A stretch of 64,000 bases of DNA, from assembly GCF_002934455.1 (NCBI RefSeq), contig NZ_PTIR01000002.1, positions 124,001-188,000 on the forward strand, read 5' to 3'. The DNA comes from Trinickia symbiotica. GTDB taxonomy: Bacteria > Pseudomonadota > Gammaproteobacteria > Burkholderiales > Burkholderiaceae. Below the pieces are notes generated by a model. It did no database searches. It was not told the origin of the DNA and saw only the letters and a list, made by a program, of their open reading frames with translations. A program made the translations under genes and the position numbers. Within the stretch, counting starts at the first letter, position 1. Every line of letters begins with the position of its first letter. Below, piece after piece: positions 1 to 9,525 of the stretch.

Positions 1-2076
1 GCACCGGCCTTTTTCAACCTCTACCGTCACGACTTCGCCCGCATTGCCGTCGGCGTGCCGCGCGTCCGGGTGGCCGATCCGGCTTTCAACGCGCGGGAAA
101 CGATCTCGTTGATGCGCGAGGCCGATTCCCGGCACGCACTGCTCGCTCTGTTTCCCGAACTCGGGCTGTCCGCTTACGCGTGCGACGATCTTTTTCAGCA
201 GCGGGCGCTGCTCGATGCCTGTCTCGCCGCGTTGAACGATGTGCTCGAGGCGTCGAAGACCGTATCGACGATCGCGGTCGTCGGCCTGCCGCTATCGATC
301 GACGGCATGCTCTTCAACTGTGCCGCCGTCATCCATCGGGGCCGTCTCTTCGGGCTCGTGCCGAAGAGCTACTTGCCCAATTATCGGGAATTCTACGAGG
401 CACGCCAGTTCTCGCCGGCCTCCTATTTGCGGCGCGACGAAATCGATTTGCTGGGGCAGCACGCGATCCCCTGCTCCGATGCGCTCGTTTTTCGCGTCGA
501 AGATCAGCCGCTCTTCACCTTCCACATCGAGATTTGCGAGGACGTATGGGTGCCGGTTCCGCCCTCCTCGTTCGCCGCGCTTGCAGGCGCGACCGTGCTG
601 CTCAACCTGTCCGCTTCGAACGTCACCGTCGGCAAGGCCGACTTCCGGCGGCTGCTGGCAAGCAGCCAATCCGCGCGATGCCTCGCGGCCTACGCCTACA
701 GCGCGGCCGGATATGGCGAATCGACGACCGATCTCGCGTGGGACGGGCATGGCATGATCTACGAAAACGGCAACGCGCTCGCCGAAACGCGGCGCTTCGC
801 CGACGAGCCGCAATTGATTTGCGCGGATATCGACCTTGGCCGGCTGATCGACGAGCGCATGCGGCAGACGACTTTCGGCGACACGGCGCAGTCGCATCGC
901 GAGGCCTGCTCGCGATTTCGTACCGTGGGCGTTCCGGCGGTCCTCCCTCGCTCGATCGAGCTGCCGCTCGCGCGAACCTACGAGCGCTTCCCATACGTGC
1001 CGGCGGACCCGGCGCGACGTGGCGAGCGTTGCCGCGAAATCTCCGATATCCAGGTGCAAGGGCTCGTGACACGCATGCGGGCGGCGAAAACCGGCAAGCT
1101 CGTGATCGGCGTGTCAGGCGGCCTCGATTCGACGCAGGCACTGCTGGTGTGCACGCGCGCCGTCGACATGCAGCAATTGCCGCGCGAGGCGATCGTCGCC
1201 TGCATCTTGCCCGGGTTCGGTACTGGGCAGCGCACGCTCGATCAGGCGCGCCGGCTCGTGAGTTCGCTCGGCTGCCGCAGCTATGAAATCGACATTCGCC
1301 CGAGTTGCATGCAGATGTTCCAGGACATCGGCCACCCCTTTGCACGCGGCGAACCGGTGCACGATGTCACGTTCGAAAACGTGCAGGCGGGGGAACGCAC
1401 GAGTCATCTTTTCCGCATGGCCAATCTGCATGGCGCCCTCGTCGTGGGCACGGGCGACCTCAGCGAGCTCGCGCTCGGCTGGTGTACTTATGGCGTCGGC
1501 GATCAAATGTCGCATTACGGCGTCAATTCGAGCGTGCCGAAGACGCTCATTCAATACCTGATCCGCTGGGCCGCCGACGAGGGATCGCTCGGCAAGCGCG
1601 CTTCGGCCGTGCTGCGCGATGTGCTCGAAACCGAGATCAGCCCCGAGCTCATTCCGGCTGGCGAGGGCGGCGCGATACAGTCGACGGAGGCGACGGTCGG
1701 TCCTTATGAGCTGCAGGATTTCAATCTCTATTACCTCCTGCGGTTCGGCTATCGGCCATCGAAGGTCGCCTTTCTCGCGTGGACGGCATGGCACGACGTG
1801 CGCAAAGGCGCATGGCCTGATCTGCCCGAGGAGAAGCGGCATGAGTACGGCATCGCCGACATCAAGCGTTGGCTCGCGGTTTTCTTGCGGCGCTTCTTCG
1901 CGGAGCAGCAATTCAAGCGCAGTTGCCTGCCCAACGGGCCCAAAGTGGGCTCCGGAGGGTCGCTTTCACCGCGCGGCGATTATCGCGCGCCGAGCGACGC
2001 GACCGCACGTGTCTGGCTCGCCGACCTCGAGACCGTGCCCGACCAGGGGCCGGCCCAGGAGCTGGGCCGCGGCTAA
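1..2076 (+). CDS. nadE: Glutamine-dependent NAD+ synthetase, 5' end outside window
   Basis: This enzyme makes NAD+ from deamido-NAD+ and ATP, using ammonia released from glutamine by its own N-terminal nitrilase-type domain. The reading frame is open from the first base of the window, so the true start lies just upstream; an internal GTG at 55 is not the start. The glutaminase triad is visible as Glu in FPELGLS, Lys in VPKSYLP and Cys in IEICEDVW. The C-terminal synthetase domain has the PP-loop SGGLDST. Length and domain order match the long actinobacterial/betaproteobacterial NadE type (about 680 residues). It converges on the minus-strand gene ending at 2083, with only 6 bases between the stops. 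Confidence 0.95.
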   Translation, partial: APAFFNLYRHDFARIAVGVPRVRVADPAFNARETISLMREADSRHALLALFPELGLSAYACDDLFQQRALLDACLAALNDVLEASKTVSTIAVVGLPLSIDGMLFNCAAVIHRGRLFGLVPKSYLPNYREFYEARQFSPASYLRRDEIDLLGQHAIPCSDALVFRVEDQPLFTFHIEICEDVWVPVPPSSFAALAGATVLLNLSASNVTVGKADFRRLLASSQSARCLAAYAYSAAGYGESTTDLAWDGHGMIYENGNALAETRRFADEPQLICADIDLGRLIDERMRQTTFGDTAQSHREACSRFRTVGVPAVLPRSIELPLARTYERFPYVPADPARRGERCREISDIQVQGLVTRMRAAKTGKLVIGVSGGLDSTQALLVCTRAVDMQQLPREAIVACILPGFGTGQRTLDQARRLVSSLGCRSYEIDIRPSCMQMFQDIGHPFARGEPVHDVTFENVQAGERTSHLFRMANLHGALVVGTGDLSELALGWCTYGVGDQMSHYGVNSSVPKTLIQYLIRWAADEGSLGKRASAVLRDVLETEISPELIPAGEGGAIQSTEATVGPYELQDFNLYYLLRFGYRPSKVAFLAWTAWHDVRKGAWPDLPEEKRHEYGIADIKRWLAVFLRRFFAEQQFKRSCLPNGPKVGSGGSLSPRGDYRAPSDATARVWLADLETVPDQGPAQELGRG

Positions 2077-2082
2077 AGCAAT

Positions 2083-2757
2083 TTATCGCAATGGAACATC
2101 GGCAGGGGTGCGGTAAAGGCACCACCATACCGTCTTTCCGGTTGGCGGTAAATCGCGCGATGTGCTGACGCCGCCATAAAGTCCACCATAAGGATTCGGG
2201 CTTGCGCTCAAATAATACCCATTGTTGATAAGAGTGACATAATTTCCTGTCCCGAATTCGATGTGCGATTTTCGATCGCCGTCCGGCAGGACGCAGCCAT
2301 CCGGCGTGGTGCGCAGGCCAGACGCGATGGCGATGAACCAATCCGTATCCCCGCGGCTACATGGCGCCTTTTCCGCCTGCACGACGCTCCGCTCCGACTG
2401 GAAGACTCTCAATTCTGGCTGGCTCGTAACGATATAACGGTGATTCCCCGTGTAATCGAATGCTTGTATGCGGAGACGATCCGCGAACGACACGGGATCG
2501 CCGCATCTTTTCTTAGCTCCTGCAGCGGGAACGAACGTCCACATATAGTCTTGGTCAGGATAGCGACCTGGCGGAACAATATCGATCGGCAGCAAAGACG
2601 GACTTCTCTTTGCAAACGGACGACGAACGATTGCGAGCAAAGCGGGCGCCTCGCTCGCGCAACTTCCGAAACAAAACAACTCACCATAGCGAACCACGCC
2701 ACCTTTGTAAGCGCTCGGTCCGCCGACTTTATCGTCGAGCGAATACAGCACGTCCAT
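2083..2757 (-). CDS. Unrecognised beta-rich protein (224 aa)
   Basis: I do not recognise a family. The start at 2757 is preferred over an in-frame ATG at 2775 because AGAGGGG lies a few bases before it. The protein has no signal peptide or membrane segment. It has six cysteines and many Gly/Tyr/Trp/Asn residues in short blocks, such as NNGYYLSASPNPYGG and a C-terminal KTVWWCLYRT, which suggests an all-beta fold, possibly beta-trefoil or fascin-like. It stands alone between nadE (convergent) and a gene-poor region. Function unknown. Confidence 0.6.
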   Translation of the reverse strand: MDVLYSLDDKVGGPSAYKGGVVRYGELFCFGSCASEAPALLAIVRRPFAKRSPSLLPIDIVPPGRYPDQDYMWTFVPAAGAKKRCGDPVSFADRLRIQAFDYTGNHRYIVTSQPELRVFQSERSVVQAEKAPCSRGDTDWFIAIASGLRTTPDGCVLPDGDRKSHIEFGTGNYVTLINNGYYLSASPNPYGGLYGGVSTSRDLPPTGKTVWWCLYRTPADVPLR

Positions 2758-3850
2758 GATCCCCTCTTCCGACAACTATCAAATCGCCGTTGGGCCGGTT
2801 AGGCGCACCGACGATAAGCGTCCCCTCACCCGCAACTCAGATTTCGGCGGTGAGCATTGATGCAACGCATGAACGGACTTGCCACTAACCTGCAGGGTCG
2901 CCGCAGTGCGGTCGGGAAATCAAGAATTGAGAATCGAGATCTCTGGTTCGTCCATGATGTAAAGCGGGAATCGTGGACTCACGGATCGTGACAGCGAGCA
3001 AAATCATATAGCGTTTTCATCTCAAGCCCCCTCGCAAATCGGCGGTTCGTACGGCTCCCTCGAAAAGCCGACACGGCCTGCCGTCGCGTATCCCCTCGTT
3101 TTTTTGTTGCGCGAACCCAGCGACTCAAAAGGAAGATCGAGCCGCGCCCGCGCAACGCCTGGCCGTGGTTAATCCATTGTCGTCGGTGGCCTCCGATTGA
3201 AACACCAGTCGAAATGACACCGTTTTGGCCAACCCATTTCTATCGCAGTAAAAGTTGCATAAGGAATCTATCTTTACAGATGGCAGGTGTCAAGGCCGAG
3301 TCAAACTTACTTCACAATTATTTAGAGTTGCCTATTTGCTATCAATTTTCTTTCACTGCCCTGTCAAGTGCCAGCTCGGCTTCAAATCGGCCGATGGCTG
3401 TATCCGGGATCACGAACGGCGGCTGGGACGGCGAACGGCCGTTGCGAACGAAACCCTACGGAGTCGAATGCCGCCCCTTTCCTCGCAGCTGACACCGTTC
3501 TGTCATGTACGGCCGCAAGCCGGACCATACGCTACACGCCGGGCGACGAAACCATTGACACCTGGATGGTGTTGAGCGTCGAGCACCGGTGGCAGGCCTA
3601 CGCGGCGCACTGATGTGATGCACGTATCCCAACGCCAATTGTGGACATCGTGGTTAGCCGACAACTGGACCTGCCATTGGCGTCGTTTTCGTCTTGCAAG
3701 GGGCGTTCTTAGAGAAAAACCTACTGGTTAGTACGGATAACCCACACACCAGGAGCTCTCTTCATGACACGCTGAGGCCGTCGTTTTTTTCGCCAACTTC
3801 CGCCGCGAACAAGAACGGCATTTTTCAACCACCGAAAAAGGGGCCTACGT
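2758..3850. other. Gene-poor intergenic region (about 1.1 kb)
   Basis: No convincing gene is seen on either strand. Bases 3200-3370 are clearly more AT-rich than the surroundings. The short open frames over 3214-3613 have no recognisable motif or ribosome-binding site. The right end presumably carries the promoter of the FeeM-like gene, and the left end that of the gene at 2757. It could be a decayed insertion, but I see no transposase motif or terminal repeats. Confidence 0.4.
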
Positions 3851-4669
3851 ATGGAACGCCTGGACAACACTCACGAAGTCGTCAAACTCTCCAGCCTCCT
3901 CGATGACAAGCCGGAATCCGCTATCGGCGAATTGCGGCCGAATGTCGAGCGATTGCCGTTCACCATTCGGATCGTGCATGATGAAAGTGATCTCGAAAAG
4001 GCCGTCGGCCTGCGAAAGGCGGCCTATGGCCGACATATTCCCGAGCTCGGCACGAAGATGATCGCGGAGGACAGCGATCGCGCGATGGGCACGACCGTTC
4101 TGCTCGCGGAGGCTAGGTTCGATCGGGCGCCGCTCGGCACCATCCGCTTGCAGACCAACGACCGGGCGCCGCTCGCCGTCGAACATTCCGTCACACTGCC
4201 CGATTGGTGCAAATCGGGACGTCTCGCCGAAGCCACGCGGTTGAGCGTCGCGAATGGCGGCGCAGGGCGAATGGTAAAGACAATGCTGTTCAAAGCGCTG
4301 TTTCTGCTATGCGAACAGCAAGGCGTCGATTGGCTCATCATTACCGCGCGCTCACCGATCGATCGCGAATACGAAGCCATGCAGTTCGCTGATATTTTTG
4401 AGGATCGGCAATTTATACCGATGGCGCACGTCGGCGGATTGCCTCATCGCGTCATGGCGGGGCGAGTCGGCATAGCCAGGCAGCGCTGGAAGGAGGCTCG
4501 GCATCCGCTTTACCGCTTCGTATTCGAGACACGACACCCCGATATCGATTTGGGGATAAAAGGTTCAACTTTGACGCCTGACACGGTACGATTCGACGAG
4601 CATGCTCTTGGTAGAAAGAGCGGCGGAGCAACAACTATAGATGACCGCTGCGATCCGCAGCACTACTAA
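3851..4669 (+). CDS. FeeM-like N-acyltransferase (GNAT / autoinducer-synthase fold)
   Basis: The 272-residue protein resembles the N-acyl amino acid synthases (FeeM type), which share the fold of LuxI acyl-homoserine-lactone synthases. It has an early RKAAYGRHIPELG segment, a central GTIRLQTN strand, EATRLSV (like the ExxR strand of that fold), and a helix-rich MLFKALFLLCEQQGVDWLI region followed by ARSPIDREYEAMQF. A good AAGGGG ribosome-binding site precedes ATG 3851. The 3' end lies just upstream of the GGDEF/EAL gene, whose preferred start is 73 bases on, so the two may be co-transcribed. The acyl acceptor and donor cannot be read from sequence; an N-acyl amino acid signal or lipid product is an inference. 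Confidence 0.7.
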   Translation: MERLDNTHEVVKLSSLLDDKPESAIGELRPNVERLPFTIRIVHDESDLEKAVGLRKAAYGRHIPELGTKMIAEDSDRAMGTTVLLAEARFDRAPLGTIRLQTNDRAPLAVEHSVTLPDWCKSGRLAEATRLSVANGGAGRMVKTMLFKALFLLCEQQGVDWLIITARSPIDREYEAMQFADIFEDRQFIPMAHVGGLPHRVMAGRVGIARQRWKEARHPLYRFVFETRHPDIDLGIKGSTLTPDTVRFDEHALGRKSGGATTIDDRCDPQHY

Positions 4670-4742
4670 ACGTTCCGAGCGGGGTACAGCAGGCCCCGCT
4701 CTCGTCGATGCGATCCGTGCAGTACATTGGGGGAAGAGCGGT

Positions 4743-7727
4743 ATGACATGGGGTGCGGTTACCCGTTTCAGACTCAAGCATACCGGATGGCGGCTCGATC
4801 AAGCCCTCTTCCTCTTGTCCGTCTATGTCGTGCCTGCGTTGCTGGCGCTTGCCGCGCTGATAGCGCTCGCCTTTTTGCCGCATCAATTTCGGGCGGCTGA
4901 CCCGACGACGCTGCCATTCAAGGCATTACGCGACGATGTCGGCGCGCTGCAGCCCGCCGAGGCATTGGAGAAGCTCTCCGGCAGCCGGTCGGTAATGCGC
5001 TTCGGCACGAAACTCTCCGAAGCGCCGATCTGGTTTTCCTTCACTGCGCAGGGTTCTTCCCGTCGGCGCAGCGTCGAATTTCCTTCGCGCCATGCGCAAA
5101 CGCTTGCCTGTTGGCGTGCTTTCGACCTCGCGCCGCTCGGCAGCGCGGACCGCTCCAATACGTCGGGTATCATTCGCGCGGCGAAAGCGGGATTCGTGCT
5201 CTCGATCGGGATGCCGGCGACCCCCCAAGCCATACTGTGCCGCGGCACTTTTTCGGGCCCTGCGCAGCTCACGGTGCTCGATTGGGACTCGGGGCAATTG
5301 CGCAATTCCGAACTCGATTTTTCCGAAAGCGCCGGCCTCATTGCGGGCGGCCTGCTCACGCTGGCGGTGTTCGTTTTTGTCACCGCGCTCATCAATCGCG
5401 AATGGACCTACGTGATTTTTGCGGTCTGGCTCGTCGGAAACCTACGCCTTTGCGCGAATGCGATGGGCTGGGACACCCAATGGCTCGATCGCGTCATTCC
5501 TATTGCGGATATTTCGCTTCTACGAAAAGTGACATTCGCCGTCTATTATCTGTTGACGGGTGCGCTTTTCAGCCGCCTCTTCCGCCGCGAGTTGAGACAA
5601 GTTGGTTTTCTATGGCTCTTGCGGAGTGGGCAATATGTTGGCCTCGTATTGCTCGTCCTTGCATTCCTCCTGCCTTACGCGCAGTTCATTCCGATGCTGT
5701 GGAGTCTCGGCGGTTTCGGCATCTGCGTGTTGATTTTTCTCCTTGGCCGCCTGGTCTGGAAAGCTCGATCGCGCACCGTGATGTGGTATGTCGCTTCACT
5801 AGCCACCGTCCTCGCCGCAACGTTCTCCGAGTTGCTCGGCGCCGCGTTCGGCATTCCCGCACTCGCGGCGGGCGTGAGCCCTGTCGCGGCCGCCCTGTCG
5901 TCGAGCATGATGGCGGCGTTTGCGATCGCGGAGCAAATGCGTGCCGAGCGCGAGCATCGGCGGCAAGCGCAAATCGAGCTTCGCAACACCTACGAGGTGA
6001 TGCCGGTCGGGCTATTCACGCTCAATACCAGCGGCCGCTTCATCCAAACCAACCCCGCACTGCGGTCGATGTTGAACATGCTCGCAAGCGACTATCGCTA
6101 CCGACACTGGAACGACTACTTCCAGCCGGGCGCGTGGGGCTCGTTGCAAGCGCTGCTGATGCAAGGACGCGACAGTGAAATCGAGATCGGCGGCAACAAG
6201 GAGCGCGGCACCGCCGATCGCCGCTATTTGTTGAAGGCGATCGTCTCGAAGAATGTCATCGAAGGCTCGGTGCAGGACGTGACCGAGCGATCGAAGGCCG
6301 TCGAGCGCTTGCGCTTTCTAGCGGAACACGACCCGCTCACGGGCGCGCTCAATCGCCGCGGCATCGAGGCAGCCATCAGCCATCAGGACGAAAACGCGCT
6401 TGCCTGGGCCCTTGCGTATGTCGATCTCGATCGTTTCAAGCTGATCAACGACCTCTTTGGCCACCATTGCGGTGACGAAGTATTGAAGCAAGTCGCGTCG
6501 AGAGCACAAACGGTGCTCGACGAGCGCTGTGCGTTCGGCCGAATGGGCGGAGACGAGTTCGTCTGCGTGTTCGGGGGCCTCTCGATCGACGAGGCCTCGC
6601 GTCGCTGCGAGGCACTGCTCGATACGCTCAACAATGCGACCTATCAGGTCGGCAAGCGCGCGTTTCAGGTCTATGCCTCGATCGGTCTCGTTGCCTGCTC
6701 GCCGGCGATACGCGGCGAGGATGCGCTCTCTCAGGCCGATCGCGCCTGCCGTGAGGCGAAGGAAAGCGCGCACAGAAGGCTCGTCGTCTACCAGAATGGC
6801 GCGGCATGGTTCGAGGCGCGCGCAGCGGAGCTGCGTCTCGTCGAATCGTTCCGGCTCAACCATTTGCCGCCAGGCTTGTTCCTCATGATGCAGCCGATCA
6901 TGTCGATGGCCGCGCCGACCGAGTCGCTCAATTTCGAAGTGTTGTTGCGCATGCGCGCCCCCGATGGAACGATCGTCCCGCCAGGCAAGATCATGGCCGC
7001 CGCGGAAGAGTCCGGCAACGTGGCCGCGATCGACAAATGGGTGGTGGCCTCGACGCTCGCATGGATCGACGAACATCGTGCCTCGCTGGCGAACACTCGC
7101 TTCATCTGCGTGAACTTGAGCGGCGGCTCGTTGAACGACGAGCGCTTCACCGAGGAAATCTTCGCGCTCCTTCAGAGCCACCGGTCCGCCCTCGACTATC
7201 TGTGCCTGGAGATCACGGAAAGCGTCGCGCTGCACGATCTGCTCAATACGCAGCGGTTCATCGCACGCGTTCACGACATGGGGGCGACGATCGCACTCGA
7301 CGATTTTGGCGCCGGCTATACCTCATTCCGCTATCTGAAGTCGCTCTCCGTCGACGCGTTGAAGATCGACGGCGAGTATGTGAAATCGATGTGCTCGCAT
7401 CCGGCCGATATGGCGATTGTGGAGGCGCTCGTCTCGCTCGCACGCGACCTCGGCATGCGCAGCGTCGCGGAGTGGGTCGAAGATGCCGATACGCTCGCGG
7501 CGTTGCATGAGATCGGCGTCGACTACGTACAGGGATATGCCATCGCCAGGCCGCAAGAAGCAGATGCCATCCTGCTCGCGCAGTCGTCGGCAAGCTTCGT
7601 CACGGATCCGGACGTCGCCCGCGTCGTTCGAATGCTGACGAAGGAGCCCGGCGGCGCAATCGCACGCGATACGGACGTCGAGACAGGCTCGGCGAGTTCG
7701 ACGACGAGCGCCGAGCCAAGCCGATGA
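4743..7727 (+). CDS. Membrane sensor with 7TM-DISM-like, PAS, GGDEF and EAL domains
   Basis: A bifunctional-type cyclic-di-GMP enzyme of about 994 residues. ATG 4743 is chosen because GGGGGAAG precedes it; an in-frame ATG at 4641 would overlap the upstream gene. Order: one TM helix, an extracytoplasmic region of about 150 residues, about seven TM helices (7TMR-DISM-like), a PAS-like segment, a GGDEF domain with an intact GGDEF motif, and an EAL domain. The EAL signature reads EVLLRM, and ITES, DDFGAGYTS, LKID and AEWVED are present, so the phosphodiesterase site looks complete. No RxxD inhibitory site is seen at the usual place before GGDEF. It is convergent with flhDC, so a role in the motile/sessile switch is plausible but inferred. 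Confidence 0.93.
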   Translation: MTWGAVTRFRLKHTGWRLDQALFLLSVYVVPALLALAALIALAFLPHQFRAADPTTLPFKALRDDVGALQPAEALEKLSGSRSVMRFGTKLSEAPIWFSFTAQGSSRRRSVEFPSRHAQTLACWRAFDLAPLGSADRSNTSGIIRAAKAGFVLSIGMPATPQAILCRGTFSGPAQLTVLDWDSGQLRNSELDFSESAGLIAGGLLTLAVFVFVTALINREWTYVIFAVWLVGNLRLCANAMGWDTQWLDRVIPIADISLLRKVTFAVYYLLTGALFSRLFRRELRQVGFLWLLRSGQYVGLVLLVLAFLLPYAQFIPMLWSLGGFGICVLIFLLGRLVWKARSRTVMWYVASLATVLAATFSELLGAAFGIPALAAGVSPVAAALSSSMMAAFAIAEQMRAEREHRRQAQIELRNTYEVMPVGLFTLNTSGRFIQTNPALRSMLNMLASDYRYRHWNDYFQPGAWGSLQALLMQGRDSEIEIGGNKERGTADRRYLLKAIVSKNVIEGSVQDVTERSKAVERLRFLAEHDPLTGALNRRGIEAAISHQDENALAWALAYVDLDRFKLINDLFGHHCGDEVLKQVASRAQTVLDERCAFGRMGGDEFVCVFGGLSIDEASRRCEALLDTLNNATYQVGKRAFQVYASIGLVACSPAIRGEDALSQADRACREAKESAHRRLVVYQNGAAWFEARAAELRLVESFRLNHLPPGLFLMMQPIMSMAAPTESLNFEVLLRMRAPDGTIVPPGKIMAAAEESGNVAAIDKWVVASTLAWIDEHRASLANTRFICVNLSGGSLNDERFTEEIFALLQSHRSALDYLCLEITESVALHDLLNTQRFIARVHDMGATIALDDFGAGYTSFRYLKSLSVDALKIDGEYVKSMCSHPADMAIVEALVSLARDLGMRSVAEWVEDADTLAALHEIGVDYVQGYAIARPQEADAILLAQSSASFVTDPDVARVVRMLTKEPGGAIARDTDVETGSASSTTSAEPSR

Positions 7728-7754
7728 CAGCACGAAAACGCGGCTTAGGGTGGC

Positions 7755-8339
7755 CTACGCGGCGAGAGCGAGGCTGAGCGCTTCAGCCGGCGCGGCGACC
7801 TCACGGTAGGGAGCCGAACCGCTTTTCTTCGCGCCCTTGCCGGCGCGCGACGGTGGCTGACAGAGCGCGCATGCTTTGCTCGTCGGCCGATCGTACTTGT
7901 AGGCCACGAACTTGCCCGAGCATCGGCAGCACTGCGTCATCTGCAGTATGCCGCCGCTGAAGAAACGCACGAGCGTCCAGGCTCGCGTCAGATCGAGCAG
8001 CGCCTCGGCACCGGTGTTCGTGCAGTGCTCGCGGTAGAGGCGATATGCCTTGGTGAGCGCATCGAGATGCGTGCACTGCGCTTCGTTCTTCATGAACAGG
8101 TACGTGTTGTAGAAGAGCGACGAATGGATGTTCGCCATCCATGTCATGTACCAGTCGGCTGATGAAGGCAGGAGGCCTTTCGGCGGCGACACGCCCGTTA
8201 CCTCGCGGTAGAGGCGAATCAGCCGGTCACGCGGCAGCGCGAGCTCCGTTTCGAGCACTTGCATGCGCGCGCCGAGCTTGATCAGCGCGATCGCACGTAC
8301 CACTTCCTGGGCGTCTTGAGCGAGCGTCGTTCTTGGCAT
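7755..8339 (-). CDS. flhC: Flagellar master regulator subunit FlhC
   Basis: FlhC pairs with FlhD as the heterohexameric activator of class II flagellar promoters. The 194-residue length fits the family (E. coli 192). The zinc-binding cysteines are seen in QCCRCSGKF and KACALC near the C-terminus. The start is ATG 8339 (MPRTTLAQD); the open frame upstream of it overlaps flhD and is not FlhC-like. It follows flhD by 16 bases, as in the classical operon. The C-terminus is a low-complexity Ala-rich tail. Confidence 0.96.
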   Translation of the reverse strand: MPRTTLAQDAQEVVRAIALIKLGARMQVLETELALPRDRLIRLYREVTGVSPPKGLLPSSADWYMTWMANIHSSLFYNTYLFMKNEAQCTHLDALTKAYRLYREHCTNTGAEALLDLTRAWTLVRFFSGGILQMTQCCRCSGKFVAYKYDRPTSKACALCQPPSRAGKGAKKSGSAPYREVAAPAEALSLALAA

Positions 8340-8355
8340 GGTGCGGCTCCGGTGC

Positions 8356-8673
8356 TCAGCAAAACTGTTCCGCCGGCGCGCCCGCCAACAGAAGGGCCGT
8401 ATGCGTGAGCGCGAGATCGGCATGCTTTTCCGGTGCCGTGAGCGCGCGCAGCATGCCGTGATCCTTGAAACGGAAGCGGCACAGCAAGTGATCGCCGGCC
8501 GCAAGCTTGAGCGTTTGCGCAAGCGAAAGCCCCGACAAGACGTCGGCCAGCTCGGCCGACAGTCCCAGTCGAAACATACCTTCCGCACGGTCCTCGCGCA
8601 GCATGCGCTGCGCGAGAATCAGGTACGACACATTGATTTCCCTAATCGAATCGAGCGTTTCGCGATCGTTCAC
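8356..8673 (-). CDS. flhD: Flagellar master regulator subunit FlhD
   Basis: FlhD is the small partner of FlhC. The 105-residue protein has the typical INVSYLILAQRML segment and an all-alpha character. Translation starts at GTG 8673, with GGGGGAAG four bases upstream. The 236 bases upstream (8674-8909) separate it from the DUF2917 gene and probably carry the flhDC promoter. No flagellar structural genes are in the window. Confidence 0.95.
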   Translation of the reverse strand: MNDRETLDSIREINVSYLILAQRMLREDRAEGMFRLGLSAELADVLSGLSLAQTLKLAAGDHLLCRFRFKDHGMLRALTAPEKHADLALTHTALLLAGAPAEQFC

Positions 8674-8909
8674 GATCTTCCCCCAAAAGGTAATGTCGAT
8701 TAACGACTAACGCCCCCCTATCCTTCAAACCAGCATCTTTGTTGTGACGAAAGTATCGATCAGGGCTTATGCAAAACAAATCAGCGGCGGGCTCAAGTTC
8801 GCGTAGTCGTCTTTGCGGTCGTGTCAGCGCTTTCCTACAAGACGGCCGGAAAGGAGCGACATCGCCGCGCGGAGCTGGCCCGCACCGTACCGCGCAATCC
8901 GGATTCAAT

Positions 8910-9293
8910 TCACACACCGATCGGTAAGCCACCGAATAACCTGGTCTGTATACGGGCGAGCCACCTGCGCAAGCCGGCCCGGCGATCGACGCATTGGATC
9001 GTGAATGTGACGTGGGCCTCGGCGCCGCCATCGACGCTCAACCACACCCGTTCTCCGCGTTTCAAGTTGACGACGTCGCCCATGCGCAGCCAGTAGTCGT
9101 CCAGTCGTCCTTCGCGCGTCAACCAGATCTCGTTGCCGTGCGCACGCAGTTGCGCATCGGCCCGCATGCGCCAGCCGGCGATACGATGCGGTGCAAGCGG
9201 TACGTGAACGATGATTTTGAATAACCTGTCATCATCGAGCGAACGCCGGCCGGACACCTCACGACAATCGAACTGCGGACTTCTTTCGGTCAT
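8910..9293 (-). CDS. DUF2917-family protein
   Basis: A 127-residue protein resembling the DUF2917 family: a cupin-like beta pattern with ARPWLT-type elements (IWLTREGRLDDYWLRMGD, then LKRGERVWLS). A strong GGAGAGGAAA ribosome-binding site precedes ATG 9293. No signal peptide or catalytic motif is seen. Function is not known for the family. An intrinsic terminator just upstream insulates it from the lipoprotein gene region. Confidence 0.75.
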   Translation of the reverse strand: MTERSPQFDCREVSGRRSLDDDRLFKIIVHVPLAPHRIAGWRMRADAQLRAHGNEIWLTREGRLDDYWLRMGDVVNLKRGERVWLSVDGGAEAHVTFTIQCVDRRAGLRRWLARIQTRLFGGLPIGV

Positions 9294-9343
9294 TTTCCTC
9301 TCCGTCGATTGAACCGGCAGACGGAGGGCACCACCAAAACGAA

Positions 9344-9368
9344 AAAGCCCCCGTTTGCCGGGGGCTTT
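9344..9368 (-). terminator. Intrinsic terminator hairpin
   Basis: Perfect 9-bp arms AAAGCCCCC / GGGGGCTTT with a 7-base loop. In the minus direction the stem is followed by a T-run (the plus strand has AAAAA before it). It closes transcription coming from the lipoprotein / small-ORF side before the DUF2917 gene. Confidence 0.85.
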
Positions 9369-9388
9369 GCATCCATTCGTACTGCCAA

Positions 9389-9493
9389 CTAATGCGCAAT
9401 TCGTGGCAGAGACAATGCGTAGGCCCCCAATGAGCCGCCCCAGCGGGCGTTCATTGGGTGGTTAATCCAGGCGATGTAGATTGGCGTATGCAT
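9389..9493 (-). CDS. Possible small protein (34 aa)
   Basis: An ATG-started frame encodes a 34-residue peptide beginning MHTPIYIAWINHPMNARWGG and ending PRIAH. It lies between the lipoprotein gene and a strong terminator 20 bases downstream. A TTGACA box lies about 30 bases upstream of its ATG, but no good -10 is seen. The ribosome-binding site (AGGGA, about 11 bases away) is weak. A long stem-loop lies inside the frame. It may be a real small gene, a leader, or merely the structured 3' UTR of the lipoprotein mRNA. Confidence 0.35.
   Translation of the reverse strand: MHTPIYIAWINHPMNARWGGSLGAYALSLPRIAH
9426..9458. repeat. Long inverted repeat / stem-loop
   Basis: Arms CCCAATGA and TCATTGGG pair perfectly, and inside them CGCCC pairs with GGGCG around a 4-base loop. 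The RNA would form a strong two-part stem on either strand. There is no following T-run, so it is not a normal terminator. Confidence 0.7.
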
Positions 9494-9525
9494 GCGGACG
9501 AGTTTCCCTGCGTGCGCCCTGTTTG

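Noticed and set aside
292-2116. Long open frames on other frames and strands inside nadE, and similar frames in other genes
   Set aside because: They are shadow frames of high-GC coding sequence, with Arg/Ser/Ala-rich translations, no motifs and no ribosome-binding sites.
3284-3563. CAGGTGTCAA near 3284 and TTGACACCTG near 3554 as inverted terminal repeats of a small element
   Set aside because: A 10-base match in about 1 kb is expected by chance, the flanks do not match and no transposase-like frame lies between.
3851-4669. FeeM-like gene as a second luxI
   Set aside because: It shares the fold but lacks the invariant LuxI residues found at 34088, and no lux box or luxR neighbour is present.
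8695-8707. GTCGATTAACGAC upstream of flhD as an operator
   Set aside because: Only 4-bp arms with a mismatched centre; too weak to list.
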